Shown here: positions 1 to 5,673 of the stretch, piece after piece | Position numbering within the stretch: position 1 is the stretch's first letter | How the letters are laid out: the number at the start of each line of letters is the position of its first letter | Notes under the pieces: model-generated | The model's input: only the letters and a program-made list of their open reading frames with translations | What the model was told of the DNA's origin: nothing | Databases searched by the model: none | Source of the DNA: an uncultured beta proteobacterium | Lineage (GTDB): Bacteria > Pseudomonadota > Gammaproteobacteria > Burkholderiales > Rhodocyclaceae | Direction of reading: 5' to 3' | NCBI GenBank assembly: GCA_903933395.1 | Contig: CAIZKA010000110.1 | Coordinates: 1 to 7,732 of the forward strand | Length of the DNA stretch: 7,732 nucleotides | Position numbers and translations under genes: made by a program

Positions 1-1
1 C

Positions 2-55
2 AAGGGCGGCTGGGCCGATGACGAGCGGGCGTTGAAATCTCTCGGTTACGACTGA
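2..55 (+). CDS. era: GTPase Era, C-terminal end only (partial)
   Basis: Only the last 17 codons and the TGA stop lie in the window; the frame is open to the left edge. The visible tail reads KGGWADDERALKSLGYD, which matches the extreme C-terminus of bacterial Era, where a GWADDE..L..LGY ending follows the KH RNA-binding domain. Era is a GTPase that binds 16S rRNA and helps mature the 30S ribosomal subunit. Its position directly upstream of recO is the usual betaproteobacterial order. The assignment rests on this short tail plus the neighbour, so the rest of the protein cannot be judged here. The GAGG that starts inside its stop codon (54-57) probably serves as the ribosome binding site of recO. 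Confidence 0.85.
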   Translation, partial: KGGWADDERALKSLGYD

Positions 56-62
56 GGCTTCA

Positions 63-812
63 GTGAGCAAGCGCGTCGACGGCCAGGCGGCCTATGTCCT
101 GCACCTGCATCCCTACAGCGAGACCAGCCTCGTCGTCGATGTGTTCACCCGCGAGCATGGCCGCGTGCCGCTGCTGGCGCGCGGCGCAAGGCGACCGCGC
201 TCGGCCATGCGCGGCATGCTGATGTCCTTCCAGCCGCTGGAACTCGGCTGGTTCGGCGGCGGCGAGGTCAAGACCCTGGCCAGGACGGAATGGCTGGGCG
301 GCATGCCCTTGCTGGGCGGGCGCTGCCTGCTGCTGGGCTACTACCTCAATGAACTGCTGTTGAAAATGCTGCCGCGCGAGGATGCCCACAGTGCGCTGTT
401 CGATGCCTATGCGGCGGCTCTGCGCGCGCTGGCGGCCGGGGCGGCCGACGCGCCGGAACTGCGCCGCTTCGAGAAGACCCTGCTGAAGGAACTCGGTTAC
501 GGCCTGACGCTGGATGTCGACGTCGAATCCGGCCGGCCGGTGGTTCCGGAAGGTGAATACACCTACCTGATCGAGCGCGGCCCGGTACGGAGAGTTCCCG
601 CAGGGACGCACCGCGCTGGCGCCGGCGATACGGCGCCGGGCGAAGCGCCGGCGCTGTGCGGCAAAACCCTGCTCGACATGGCGGCCGACGACTATGCCGA
701 TCCGCGCACCCGGATCGAAAGCCGGCAGCTGATGCGGCAACTGATCGCCCACCACATGGGCGGCAAACCCCTGCAGTCGCGGCGCGTATTCATCGAGTTG
801 CAGGAACTTTGA
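63..812 (+). CDS. recO: DNA repair protein RecO
   Basis: RecO works with RecF and RecR to load RecA onto SSB-coated single-stranded DNA during gap repair, and it anneals complementary strands. The 249-residue product fits the family length. Residues 1-80 form the N-terminal OB-fold region, with the typical opening GQAAYVLHLHPYSETSLVVD, the EHGRVPLLARGARRPRS stretch and the FQPLELGW motif. The helical C-terminal part includes YYLNELLLKMLPRED (about 93-107) and LRRFEKTLLKELGYGLTLD (about 133-151). The start is GTG at 63, 7 bases after the era stop, with GAGG at 54-57 as Shine-Dalgarno. Residues about 173-199 are an arginine-, alanine- and glycine-rich linker whose DNA contains a copy of the hairpin repeat described at 618-636. 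The family assignment is firm; the linker is probably variable and non-catalytic. Confidence 0.95.
   Translation: MSKRVDGQAAYVLHLHPYSETSLVVDVFTREHGRVPLLARGARRPRSAMRGMLMSFQPLELGWFGGGEVKTLARTEWLGGMPLLGGRCLLLGYYLNELLLKMLPREDAHSALFDAYAAALRALAAGAADAPELRRFEKTLLKELGYGLTLDVDVESGRPVVPEGEYTYLIERGPVRRVPAGTHRAGAGDTAPGEAPALCGKTLLDMAADDYADPRTRIESRQLMRQLIAHHMGGKPLQSRRVFIELQEL
618..636 (+). repeat. hairpin repeat copy 1 (inside recO)
   Basis: This copy reads GGCGCCGGCG-AT-ACGGCGC. It shares with three other copies the pattern GGCGCCGGYG-N2-ACGGYG. GCGCCG (619-624) pairs with CGGCGC (631-636) around a 6-base loop. It lies in the low-conservation linker of recO, in frame. It lacks the GGGAGTC leader seen in copies 2 and 3. 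Confidence 0.45.
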
Positions 813-852
813 CCCGTTTCCATTTATCCTTGGCTGCTTTGGCGGAGCGAGC

Positions 853-1599
853 ATGATTGAACTAGGCGTAAACATTGACCACGTGGCGACGGTGCGCGAG
901 GCGCGCAAGACCCACGAACCTGATCCCGTCTGGGCCGCGGTCGAGGCCCACCTCGGCGGTGCCGACGGCATCACCGTGCATCTGCGCGAAGACCGGCGCC
1001 ACATCCAGGACCACGACGTGCGCCGCCTGCGCGAACTGACGCACATCAAGCTCAACCTCGAAATGGCCGCCACCGACGAGATGGTTGCCATTGCCTGTGC
1101 ATTGAAGCCTGAAATGGCCATGCTGGTGCCGGAAGGTCGCCACGAAATCACCACCGAGGGCGGGCTCGACGTCACCGGGCGGGAGGCACGACTGCGCGAC
1201 GTCGTCGCCCGCCTGCGCGATGCCGGCATCGTCACCAGCGCCTTCATCGACGCCGAACTGCAGCAGGTCGAGGCCGCGGCGCGCATAGGCGTGCGCGTCT
1301 GCGAAATCCACACCGGGCCCTATGCCCACGCCTTCTTCAACCAGGGCCGCGACAACGAAAGCCCTGCCGTGGTCGCCGAACTGGATAAAATCCGCAAGGC
1401 CGGCGTTGCCATCCGCGCCGCCGGCATGCGCTTCAATGCCGGCCACGCGCTCAACTACATCAACGTGCAGCCGGTGGCGGCATTGCCCGGCATCCGCGAA
1501 CTGCACATCGGCCACGCCATCGTCAGCCGCGCCATTTTCGTCGGCATGCGCGAAGCCGTCGCCGAGATGAAACGGCTCATGCGCGAAGCCCAGTGTTAA
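853..1599 (+). CDS. pdxJ: pyridoxine 5'-phosphate synthase PdxJ
   Basis: PdxJ condenses 1-deoxy-D-xylulose 5-phosphate with 3-amino-2-oxopropyl phosphate to form pyridoxine 5'-phosphate, the ring-closing step of the DXP-dependent vitamin B6 pathway; it is a cytosolic TIM-barrel enzyme. The 248-residue product has the usual length. Visible family motifs are NIDHVATVREAR (7-18), ITVHLREDRRHI (40-51, containing the active-site His43), LNLEMA (67-72, Glu70), EIHTGPYA (151-158, Glu151) and ELHIGHAIVSRA (216-227, His218 and His221). The start is ATG at 853 with GGAG at 844-847, 40 bases after the recO stop. Residues 195-201 read NAGHALN, where GHGLN is commoner; I expect no functional effect. The recO–pdxJ–acpS order agrees with other Betaproteobacteria. 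Confidence 0.97.
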   Translation: MIELGVNIDHVATVREARKTHEPDPVWAAVEAHLGGADGITVHLREDRRHIQDHDVRRLRELTHIKLNLEMAATDEMVAIACALKPEMAMLVPEGRHEITTEGGLDVTGREARLRDVVARLRDAGIVTSAFIDAELQQVEAAARIGVRVCEIHTGPYAHAFFNQGRDNESPAVVAELDKIRKAGVAIRAAGMRFNAGHALNYINVQPVAALPGIRELHIGHAIVSRAIFVGMREAVAEMKRLMREAQC

Positions 1600-1614
1600 C
1601 GACCCACCCCCCGG

Positions 1615-1635
1615 CCCCCGCCCCCGGGGCGGGGG
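1615..1635. repeat. C/G-run inverted repeat in the pdxJ–acpS spacer
   Basis: The spacer contains two 10-base arms, CCCCCGCCCC and its exact complement, around a single central C. It could fold as a 9-bp all-GC hairpin with a 3-base loop in either transcript. There is no T-run downstream, so it is not a canonical intrinsic terminator. It could slow the polymerase, or be the remnant of a repeat element. A second perfect small hairpin follows at 1648-1662, with GCGGGC and GCCCGC arms and loop GTT. The arms are directly visible; the function is unknown. Confidence 0.6.
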
Positions 1636-1678
1636 TGACGCCGGTTCGCGGGCGTTGCCCGCTCCGTGCATGTGGCTC

Positions 1679-1711
1679 GCCGTCTCCTTGGGGCGGCCCG
1701 GCGGAGACGGC
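1679..1711 (+). promoter_or_regulatory. hairpin covering the acpS ribosome binding site
   Basis: A perfect 9-bp inverted repeat, GCCGTCTCC at 1679-1687 and GGAGACGGC at 1703-1711, encloses a 15-base loop. The 3' arm contains GGAGA (1703-1707), the only good Shine-Dalgarno for the GTG start at 1715. In mRNA the structure would therefore hide the acpS ribosome binding site. This suggests structure-dependent control of AcpS translation, or coupling to ribosomes arriving from upstream. The pairing is seen directly; the regulatory role is inferred. Confidence 0.5.
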
Positions 1712-1714
1712 CCA

Positions 1715-2092
1715 GTGATTTTCGGCATAGGCACCGACATCGTCGCCGTCGCGCGCATGACGAACTACTGGGAGCGCCACGGCGAGCGCGGCCTGGAAAA
1801 GATGCTGGCACCCGCCGAGCGCGAAGCCTGCCGGACCAGTTCCGATCCGGCGCGCTTTCTCGCCAAGCGCTTCGCCGCGAAAGAGGCGCTGGGCAAGGCA
1901 TTCGGCACCGGCGTGCGGGCTCCCTTGCTGCTGCCCGATGTCGCCGTGGAGCACGACGAGCTCGGAAAACCGTCATTCAGCTATTCGCCCGCGCTGGCCG
2001 CGCATTTCGCCGGGCGCGGCATCAAAGCCCATCTCTCCATCAGCGACGAGAATGACTACGCCGTCGCTTTCGTCATCCTGGAGAAGTCATGA
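1715..2092 (+). CDS. acpS: holo-[acyl-carrier-protein] synthase AcpS
   Basis: AcpS moves the 4'-phosphopantetheine arm of coenzyme A onto a serine of apo-ACP, activating it for fatty-acid and phospholipid synthesis. From the GTG at 1715 the product is 125 residues, the normal AcpS length, and begins MIFGIGTDIV, the standard AcpS N-terminus with the Mg-binding Asp8. The second signature, RFAAKEALGKAFGTG (52-66), carries the other Mg ligand, Glu57, and the tail has the family-type HLSISDENDYAVAFV (106-120). Upstream in-frame starts (TTG 1655, ATG 1670) would add a 15- or 20-residue extension of non-family sequence, so GTG 1715 with GGAGA at 1703-1707 is preferred. Its stop overlaps the nagZ start as ATGA, implying translational coupling. 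Confidence 0.95.
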   Translation: MIFGIGTDIVAVARMTNYWERHGERGLEKMLAPAEREACRTSSDPARFLAKRFAAKEALGKAFGTGVRAPLLLPDVAVEHDELGKPSFSYSPALAAHFAGRGIKAHLSISDENDYAVAFVILEKS

Positions 2093-3093
2093 ATAGTCAG
2101 CCCCTCGGCCCGCTGATGATCGACGTCGCCGGTCTCGAACTCTCTGATCTCGACCGCGAACGCCTGGCGCATCCGCTGGTCGGCGGCGTGATCCTCTTTG
2201 CCCGCAACTACCGCGACCCGCAACAACTCACCGCGCTGTGCGCCGCCATCCACGCCTTGCGCTCGCCGGCGCTGCCGATCGCCATCGACCACGAAGGCGG
2301 CCGCGTGCAGCGCTGCCGTGAAGGCTTCACCCACGTGCCGCCGATGCGCCGCCTCGGCGAACTTTGGGACAGCGACCCCGCCGCCGCCCGCCGCGCCGCG
2401 GCCGATCTCGGCTATCTGCTGGCCGCGGAACTGCGCGCTTGCGGCGTGGATTATTCCTTCACTCCGGTGCTCGACCTCGACTGGGGCCCCAGCGGCGTCA
2501 TCGGCGACCGCGCCTTCCACAAGAATCCCGATGCCGTGGCCGAACTGGCCGGCGCTCTGATCGAAGGCCTCGCCGCCGCCGGCATGGGCTGCTGCGGCAA
2601 GCATTTTCCCGGCCACGGCTGGGTCGCCGCCGATTCGCACCTGGCGATCCCGGTCGACGAGCGCAGCCTCGCCGCAATGGAACCCGACCTCGTGCCCTAC
2701 CGGCATCTCAAGCTCGACGGCGTGATGCCGGCGCACGTCATCTACCCCGAGGTCGATCACCGGCCGGCCGGCTTCTCTCCGGTGTGGCTGGAGAAATTGC
2801 GCAAGGAATTCGGTTTCGACGGCGTGATCTTCAGCGACGACCTGTCGATGGAAGGCGCCAGTTTCGCCGGCGACATGGTGCAGCGCGCCGAAGCGGCATG
2901 GAACGCTGGCTGCGACGTGCTGCTGATCTGCAATGCACCTGATGCCGTCGCCACCGTGCTGGCGAACTGGAAGCCGGCGGCCGACCCGGTACGCGCGGCG
3001 CGACTGGCAAGGCTTGCGCCGGGCGGCCGCTGGCAGCAGGATGCCCTGCGCTACGCGGCGGGCAGGGCGGCGGTAGAGAACCTTAAGGCCTGA
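2089..3093 (+). CDS. nagZ: beta-N-acetylglucosaminidase NagZ (GH3)
   Basis: NagZ is a cytosolic glycoside hydrolase family 3 enzyme. It removes N-acetylglucosamine from GlcNAc-1,6-anhydromuropeptides during peptidoglycan recycling; in many Gram-negatives the products influence AmpC induction. The 334-residue protein shows the family landmarks: GGVILFARNY (32-41), IDHEGGRVQR (66-75), GKHFPGHG (170-177), the catalytic Asp-His dyad in DSH (182-184) and the nucleophile in VIFSDDLSMEGA (Asp250). There is no signal peptide, as expected. Small departures are RVQRCREGF, where a phenylalanine is usual at Cys76, and a tryptophan after FPGHG. The start is ATG at 2089, overlapping the acpS stop by four bases. 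It is the last gene of the plus-strand cluster. Confidence 0.95.
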   Translation: MNSQPLGPLMIDVAGLELSDLDRERLAHPLVGGVILFARNYRDPQQLTALCAAIHALRSPALPIAIDHEGGRVQRCREGFTHVPPMRRLGELWDSDPAAARRAAADLGYLLAAELRACGVDYSFTPVLDLDWGPSGVIGDRAFHKNPDAVAELAGALIEGLAAAGMGCCGKHFPGHGWVAADSHLAIPVDERSLAAMEPDLVPYRHLKLDGVMPAHVIYPEVDHRPAGFSPVWLEKLRKEFGFDGVIFSDDLSMEGASFAGDMVQRAEAAWNAGCDVLLICNAPDAVATVLANWKPAADPVRAARLARLAPGGRWQQDALRYAAGRAAVENLKA

Positions 3094-3094
3094 G

Positions 3095-3119
3095 GGCGCC
3101 GCTTGCGGGAGTCGGCGCC
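3095..3119. terminator. possible bidirectional stem-loop between convergent genes
   Basis: The arms GGCGCCG (3095-3101) and CGGCGCC (3113-3119) make a 7-bp GC stem with an 11-base loop, two bases after the nagZ stop and 33 bases from the end of the convergent VanZ-like gene. No T-run follows on either strand, so this is not a classic intrinsic terminator. It may protect 3' ends or pause polymerase. Its right arm lies inside one copy of the hairpin repeat described at 3106-3131, which is an alternative explanation for the structure. Confidence 0.35.
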
Positions 3120-3131
3120 GGCGCTACGGTG
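3106..3131 (+). repeat. hairpin repeat copy 2 (nagZ/VanZ-like gap)
   Basis: This copy contains CGGGAGTCGGCGCCGGCG (3106-3123), identical over 18 bases to copy 3 at 4783-4800. It is followed by CT and ACGGTG. The internal stem GCGCCG pairs with CGGTG with one G-U wobble and a 6-base loop. It lies in the convergent intergenic gap. Confidence 0.6.
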
Positions 3132-3152
3132 ATCGGACTTGCCAGGCTCGGG

Positions 3153-3503
3153 CTAGGCGGCGGGTTTGGGCAGCGCGTAGCCATGGATGACAAAGCCGGC
3201 AAGAATGCCGATGCCATCGGCAAGCCAGTCGAATACATCGCCGAAGCGGGTCGTGGTCAGCGTAGCTTGCATGATTTCGATGGCGGCTCCGTGCGCCAGC
3301 AGGCCGATGACGACAGGCATTACGCGTTGCGGGAAGGCGAGGCATCCCGAGACGGAAAGGGCCACATAGCCCAATGCGTGCTGCGCCTTGTCCCAGAATT
3401 GAATGGCCTGCGGCACCGAGGTGCTCGGAATCAGGGACATGATCGTGACCAGCGCGAGGCCGGCAATAAACACCTGCGGCATCCAGCGAAGTAGCTGTTT
3501 CAT
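3153..3503 (-). CDS. VanZ-like small membrane protein
   Basis: This is a 116-residue hydrophobic protein with about four predicted membrane segments: about 9-26, 43-58, 61-79 and 90-108. It carries the marks of VanZ-like proteins: the DKAQHALGY motif (38-46, i.e. DKxxHxxxY), and EIMQ…R..D..D….G (Glu76, Gln79, Arg86, Asp89, Asp92) before the last helix. VanZ itself gives low-level teicoplanin resistance in enterococci, but most bacterial homologues have no defined role, so I propose none beyond an inner-membrane protein. The start is chosen at the ATG whose product begins MKQLLRWMPQ, the usual opening. An in-frame TTG at 3551 or ATG at 3545 would add 14-16 polar residues without a good ribosome binding site. 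It is last in the minus-strand set, 56 bases after the DUF1499 gene. Confidence 0.82.
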   Translation of the reverse strand: MKQLLRWMPQVFIAGLALVTIMSLIPSTSVPQAIQFWDKAQHALGYVALSVSGCLAFPQRVMPVVIGLLAHGAAIEIMQATLTTTRFGDVFDWLADGIGILAGFVIHGYALPKPAA

Positions 3504-3559
3504 GGGGTCCGTTTCCGAAAGCCCGGTGCGCTTGCCCGGTGGCATCTGCAAATCATGGC

Positions 3560-4045
3560 TCAGGGCTGCGCCAGGTAGGCCGCCCGGATCGCTTCAATGC
3601 GCTGCCGGTTCACCCCGAAATCCTCGCGTCCCAGGCGGCTCGCGCTGCGCAGTTCTATCACGCCGCGCGCCGGGTTGAGCCAGAACTCCAGGTCATCCAC
3701 GAACCTGAGCCAGCGCGTCTCTGCCTCGGCATAAAGATAGTCCGGTCGCTGCTCCACCACCTTGATGCCCGGCATGGACCGGAGTGCGGCTGTCAAAGCC
3801 TGCAGCGAGTTTGCGGCAGATCCATTCCTGAGCGGCAGCGGCTTGATGTCGGCATAGTCGCGCTGCGGATGATCCGGGTACAGCGCGGCCTGGCTGGAGA
3901 CGCTGTTGCGGGTCGGCGAGGGCGGCTTCAGACGGGAATTGCTTACGCCCAGGTCGGCCGGGCGAGTTCCTCCCAGAGCGCCAAGCCGGATTGCGACGAC
4001 GGCGACCACAAGCAGGCCGAAGGCAATGATGAGCGTAGTTTTCAT
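3560..4045 (-). CDS. DUF1499 family protein, membrane-anchored
   Basis: This is a 161-residue protein of unknown function. Residues 4-20 form an N-terminal hydrophobic helix, probably a membrane anchor that places the rest in the periplasm. The remainder fits the DUF1499 pattern: RPADLGV (28-34), the NSVSSQA element (47-53), YLYAEAETRW (103-112), FVDDLEFWL (115-123) and the strong C-terminal signature RSASRLGREDFGVNRQRIE (133-151). As I recall the family, the NSVSSQA element usually reads NCVSSQ with a nearby second cysteine; here the protein has no cysteine at all. The start is ATG at 4045, only 10 bases after the upstream SDR-fold gene, indicating co-transcription. DUF1499 proteins have no established biochemical activity, so the operon context is the main clue. 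Confidence 0.87.
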   Translation of the reverse strand: MKTTLIIAFGLLVVAVVAIRLGALGGTRPADLGVSNSRLKPPSPTRNSVSSQAALYPDHPQRDYADIKPLPLRNGSAANSLQALTAALRSMPGIKVVEQRPDYLYAEAETRWLRFVDDLEFWLNPARGVIELRSASRLGREDFGVNRQRIEAIRAAYLAQP

Positions 4046-4055
4046 ATGCGGGACA

Positions 4056-4739
4056 TCAACGTGTCACCCAGCCGCCGCACACCGGAAACACCTGCCCGAC
4101 GAAGCAGTTCGCGGCTTCGCTGCAAAGATAGGCGGCGAATTCGGCATCTTCCCTGGCGCCCACCAGGCGCCCCAGCGGAACCTCGCGCTTCAGGCGTTCC
4201 TGGAAGCGCGGGTTGGCCTGAACCTCGGGCGGGAAGTAAGTCGGATTGTCGACGAAGTTCTGGGCGATGGCATTCACCTGGACATTGTGCGGCGCGACCT
4301 CCACGCCGACGGCCTGCACGTAGGCCAGTTGGGCGCCGCGCGCGGCGCTGTAGGTCGAGGCGCGCTTCATACCGCGCAGGGCGGATGCGCTGCCCATGAC
4401 GAGGATCTTGCCTGCGCGCCGCTCGATCATCGCCGGCAGCACGGCGCGGACCAATCGCGCAAGGGGATGCACGAGGGCCGCGAAGATGTCGTTCCACTCG
4501 TCTTCGGATACCTCCGCGGCGGGCGTGGCGGGTGCCGGTATTGCCAGGTTGGCGACGAGGACGTCGATCCGGCCTGCCGCGGCGACGATGGCCGCAGGGG
4601 CGCCGGCACTCGCCAGCGGGTCGGTGTTGGCGATCACGGTGGCGCCGTGCCCGGCGAATACCTCGCACAGCACAGGGCCCATGAATACGTCGGCATGGGT
4701 GATCAGGACGCGCTTGCCTGAAAGGCTCGGGTTCGACAT
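4056..4739 (-). CDS. putative halohydrin dehalogenase (SDR fold)
   Basis: This 227-residue single-domain protein has the short-chain dehydrogenase fold but not the dehydrogenase chemistry. The cofactor loop TGxxxGxG is replaced by THADVFMG (14-21), which fits the T-x4-F/Y-x-G nucleophile-pocket motif of halohydrin dehalogenases. The catalytic YxxxK is YSAAR (130-134), and Ser117-x12-Tyr130-x3-Arg134 fits the Ser-Tyr-Arg triad of HheC exactly. Downstream, AIAQNFVDNPTYFP (157-170) aligns with the halide-site loop, and GQVFPVCGGW (215-224) with the C-terminal strand. Such enzymes, without NAD(P), convert vicinal haloalcohols to epoxides and halide, and reverse this with small anions. The start is ATG 4739 with a strong GGAGGAG at 4745-4751; an ATG at 4781 would add 14 residues. 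It lies 70 bases after the methyltransferase gene and 10 bases before the DUF1499 gene. The alternative is a non-catalytic or otherwise repurposed SDR. Confidence 0.78.
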   Translation of the reverse strand: MSNPSLSGKRVLITHADVFMGPVLCEVFAGHGATVIANTDPLASAGAPAAIVAAAGRIDVLVANLAIPAPATPAAEVSEDEWNDIFAALVHPLARLVRAVLPAMIERRAGKILVMGSASALRGMKRASTYSAARGAQLAYVQAVGVEVAPHNVQVNAIAQNFVDNPTYFPPEVQANPRFQERLKREVPLGRLVGAREDAEFAAYLCSEAANCFVGQVFPVCGGWVTR

Positions 4740-4782
4740 GGATGCTCCTCCGGGCAAGGGCCCGCAATGTTGATGTGGCATA

Positions 4783-4809
4783 CGGGAGTCGGCGCCGGCG
4801 GCACGGCGC
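4783..4809 (+). repeat. hairpin repeat copy 3 (between methyltransferase and SDR genes)
   Basis: It has the same 18-base leader and core as copy 2, then GC and ACGGCGC. The stem GCGCCG (4792-4797) pairs perfectly with CGGCGC (4804-4809) around a 6-base loop. It abuts the methyltransferase stop codon (4810-4812), so in the minus-strand transcript it sits just after that gene and upstream of the SDR-fold gene. Confidence 0.6.
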
Positions 4810-5613
4810 TCATTTCACGCGGAAGACGCCGCGGACCAGCCGGATGCGGCCTTCCTCGAGGCTGCGCCGCGCATTGCCGGCCTTCTGCGCCAGATTGTCC
4901 ACAAAAACCGCCAGGCTCAGCGGACCCGGCGCAGCGGCTGCGGCGGCAGTTCTGCTCAAATGGATTTCGCTGGTGTCCTCGAAAACTTCAGGGACGAATC
5001 CGGCTTCCGCCAGCAGCGCGCGAAGCTCGTCCCCGGAAACAAGGAAGCTGTCGGCGGGATCGCTGGCCCAGGGCAGGGGAAACCAGGGCGTCGAGGCTGC
5101 TCCGGTCGCCATCTCCTGGAAGGCATAGCGGCCGCCAGGCTTGAGGACCCGGCAGATCTCCGCGTAGAGCCTGCGCTTGTCCGCGATGTTCATGCCGACG
5201 TTCTGCATCCAGACGACATCGAAGGACCCGTCGGCAAAGGGCAGGTCAAGGGCGCTTCCCTGATGCACCGTGATGCGGTCGTCGAGACCGGTCAGCCGGT
5301 TCAGCAGCGCCGCACCGGCACAGAAATCGGGCGACATTTCCAGGCAGTCGACGCGACAGCCGGGCGCGGCAGCAAGCATCCGGGCCGGACCGGCCAGCCC
5401 GGCGCCGATATCGAGGACCCGATCTTCGGCGCGGATCTGTGCCAGTTCGCGCAACTCGTGCGAAGCGCTGAATCCGCCGGTGTGAAAATGGTCGAGCGCC
5501 CCAAGTTCCTTGGGCGACAGGCGCTGCCCGGGGTCGAGGCCGGCTTCGCGGATGGCGGCAATGATTCGCGCCTCGATGTCGCGGGCCGAGTAGTGCGCGT
5601 TCAGGCCGGCCAT
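4810..5613 (-). CDS. class I SAM-dependent methyltransferase
   Basis: This 267-residue cytosolic protein has a Rossmann-like methyltransferase core. Visible elements are motif I VLDIGAGLAGPAR (66-78), the acidic residue ending strand 2 (Glu92 in CLEMS), GSALDLPF (119-126), FDVVWMQNVGMNI (131-143) and VLKPGGRYAFQEM (156-168). The region before the core, LDHFHTGG (40-47), and the MNIADK segment resemble methyltransferases annotated near sarcosine/dimethylglycine N-methyltransferases and the Methyltransf_11 group, but the substrate cannot be read from sequence. The start is ATG 5613, preceded by GAGGAG at 5623-5628; an upstream in-frame ATG at 5649 has no such site and would only add 12 residues. 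It lies between the cysteine hydrolase (60 bases upstream) and the halohydrin-dehalogenase-like gene, probably in one operon. Confidence 0.88.
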   Translation of the reverse strand: MAGLNAHYSARDIEARIIAAIREAGLDPGQRLSPKELGALDHFHTGGFSASHELRELAQIRAEDRVLDIGAGLAGPARMLAAAPGCRVDCLEMSPDFCAGAALLNRLTGLDDRITVHQGSALDLPFADGSFDVVWMQNVGMNIADKRRLYAEICRVLKPGGRYAFQEMATGAASTPWFPLPWASDPADSFLVSGDELRALLAEAGFVPEVFEDTSEIHLSRTAAAAAAPGPLSLAVFVDNLAQKAGNARRSLEEGRIRLVRGVFRVK

Positions 5614-5673
5614 GACAAATCTCTCCTCAACAAGCGGATTGTCATGCATGTGCCGCTTGTCCGGAGCACAGCG

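Noticed and set aside
60..1313. Long open frame on the minus strand opposite recO and pdxJ
   Set aside because: It is arginine/serine/alanine-rich with no family resemblance and lies fully opposite two well-supported genes; long antisense frames are expected in GC-rich DNA.
862..1758. 298-codon minus-strand frame opposite pdxJ
   Set aside because: Its composition is a shadow of pdxJ codons (many His, Asp, Gly, Val) and it has no domain pattern.
4056..4781. Reading the SDR-fold protein as an ordinary 3-oxoacyl-ACP reductase-type dehydrogenase
   Set aside because: It lacks the TGxxxGxG cofactor loop and the catalytic lysine; both positions instead fit halohydrin dehalogenase motifs.
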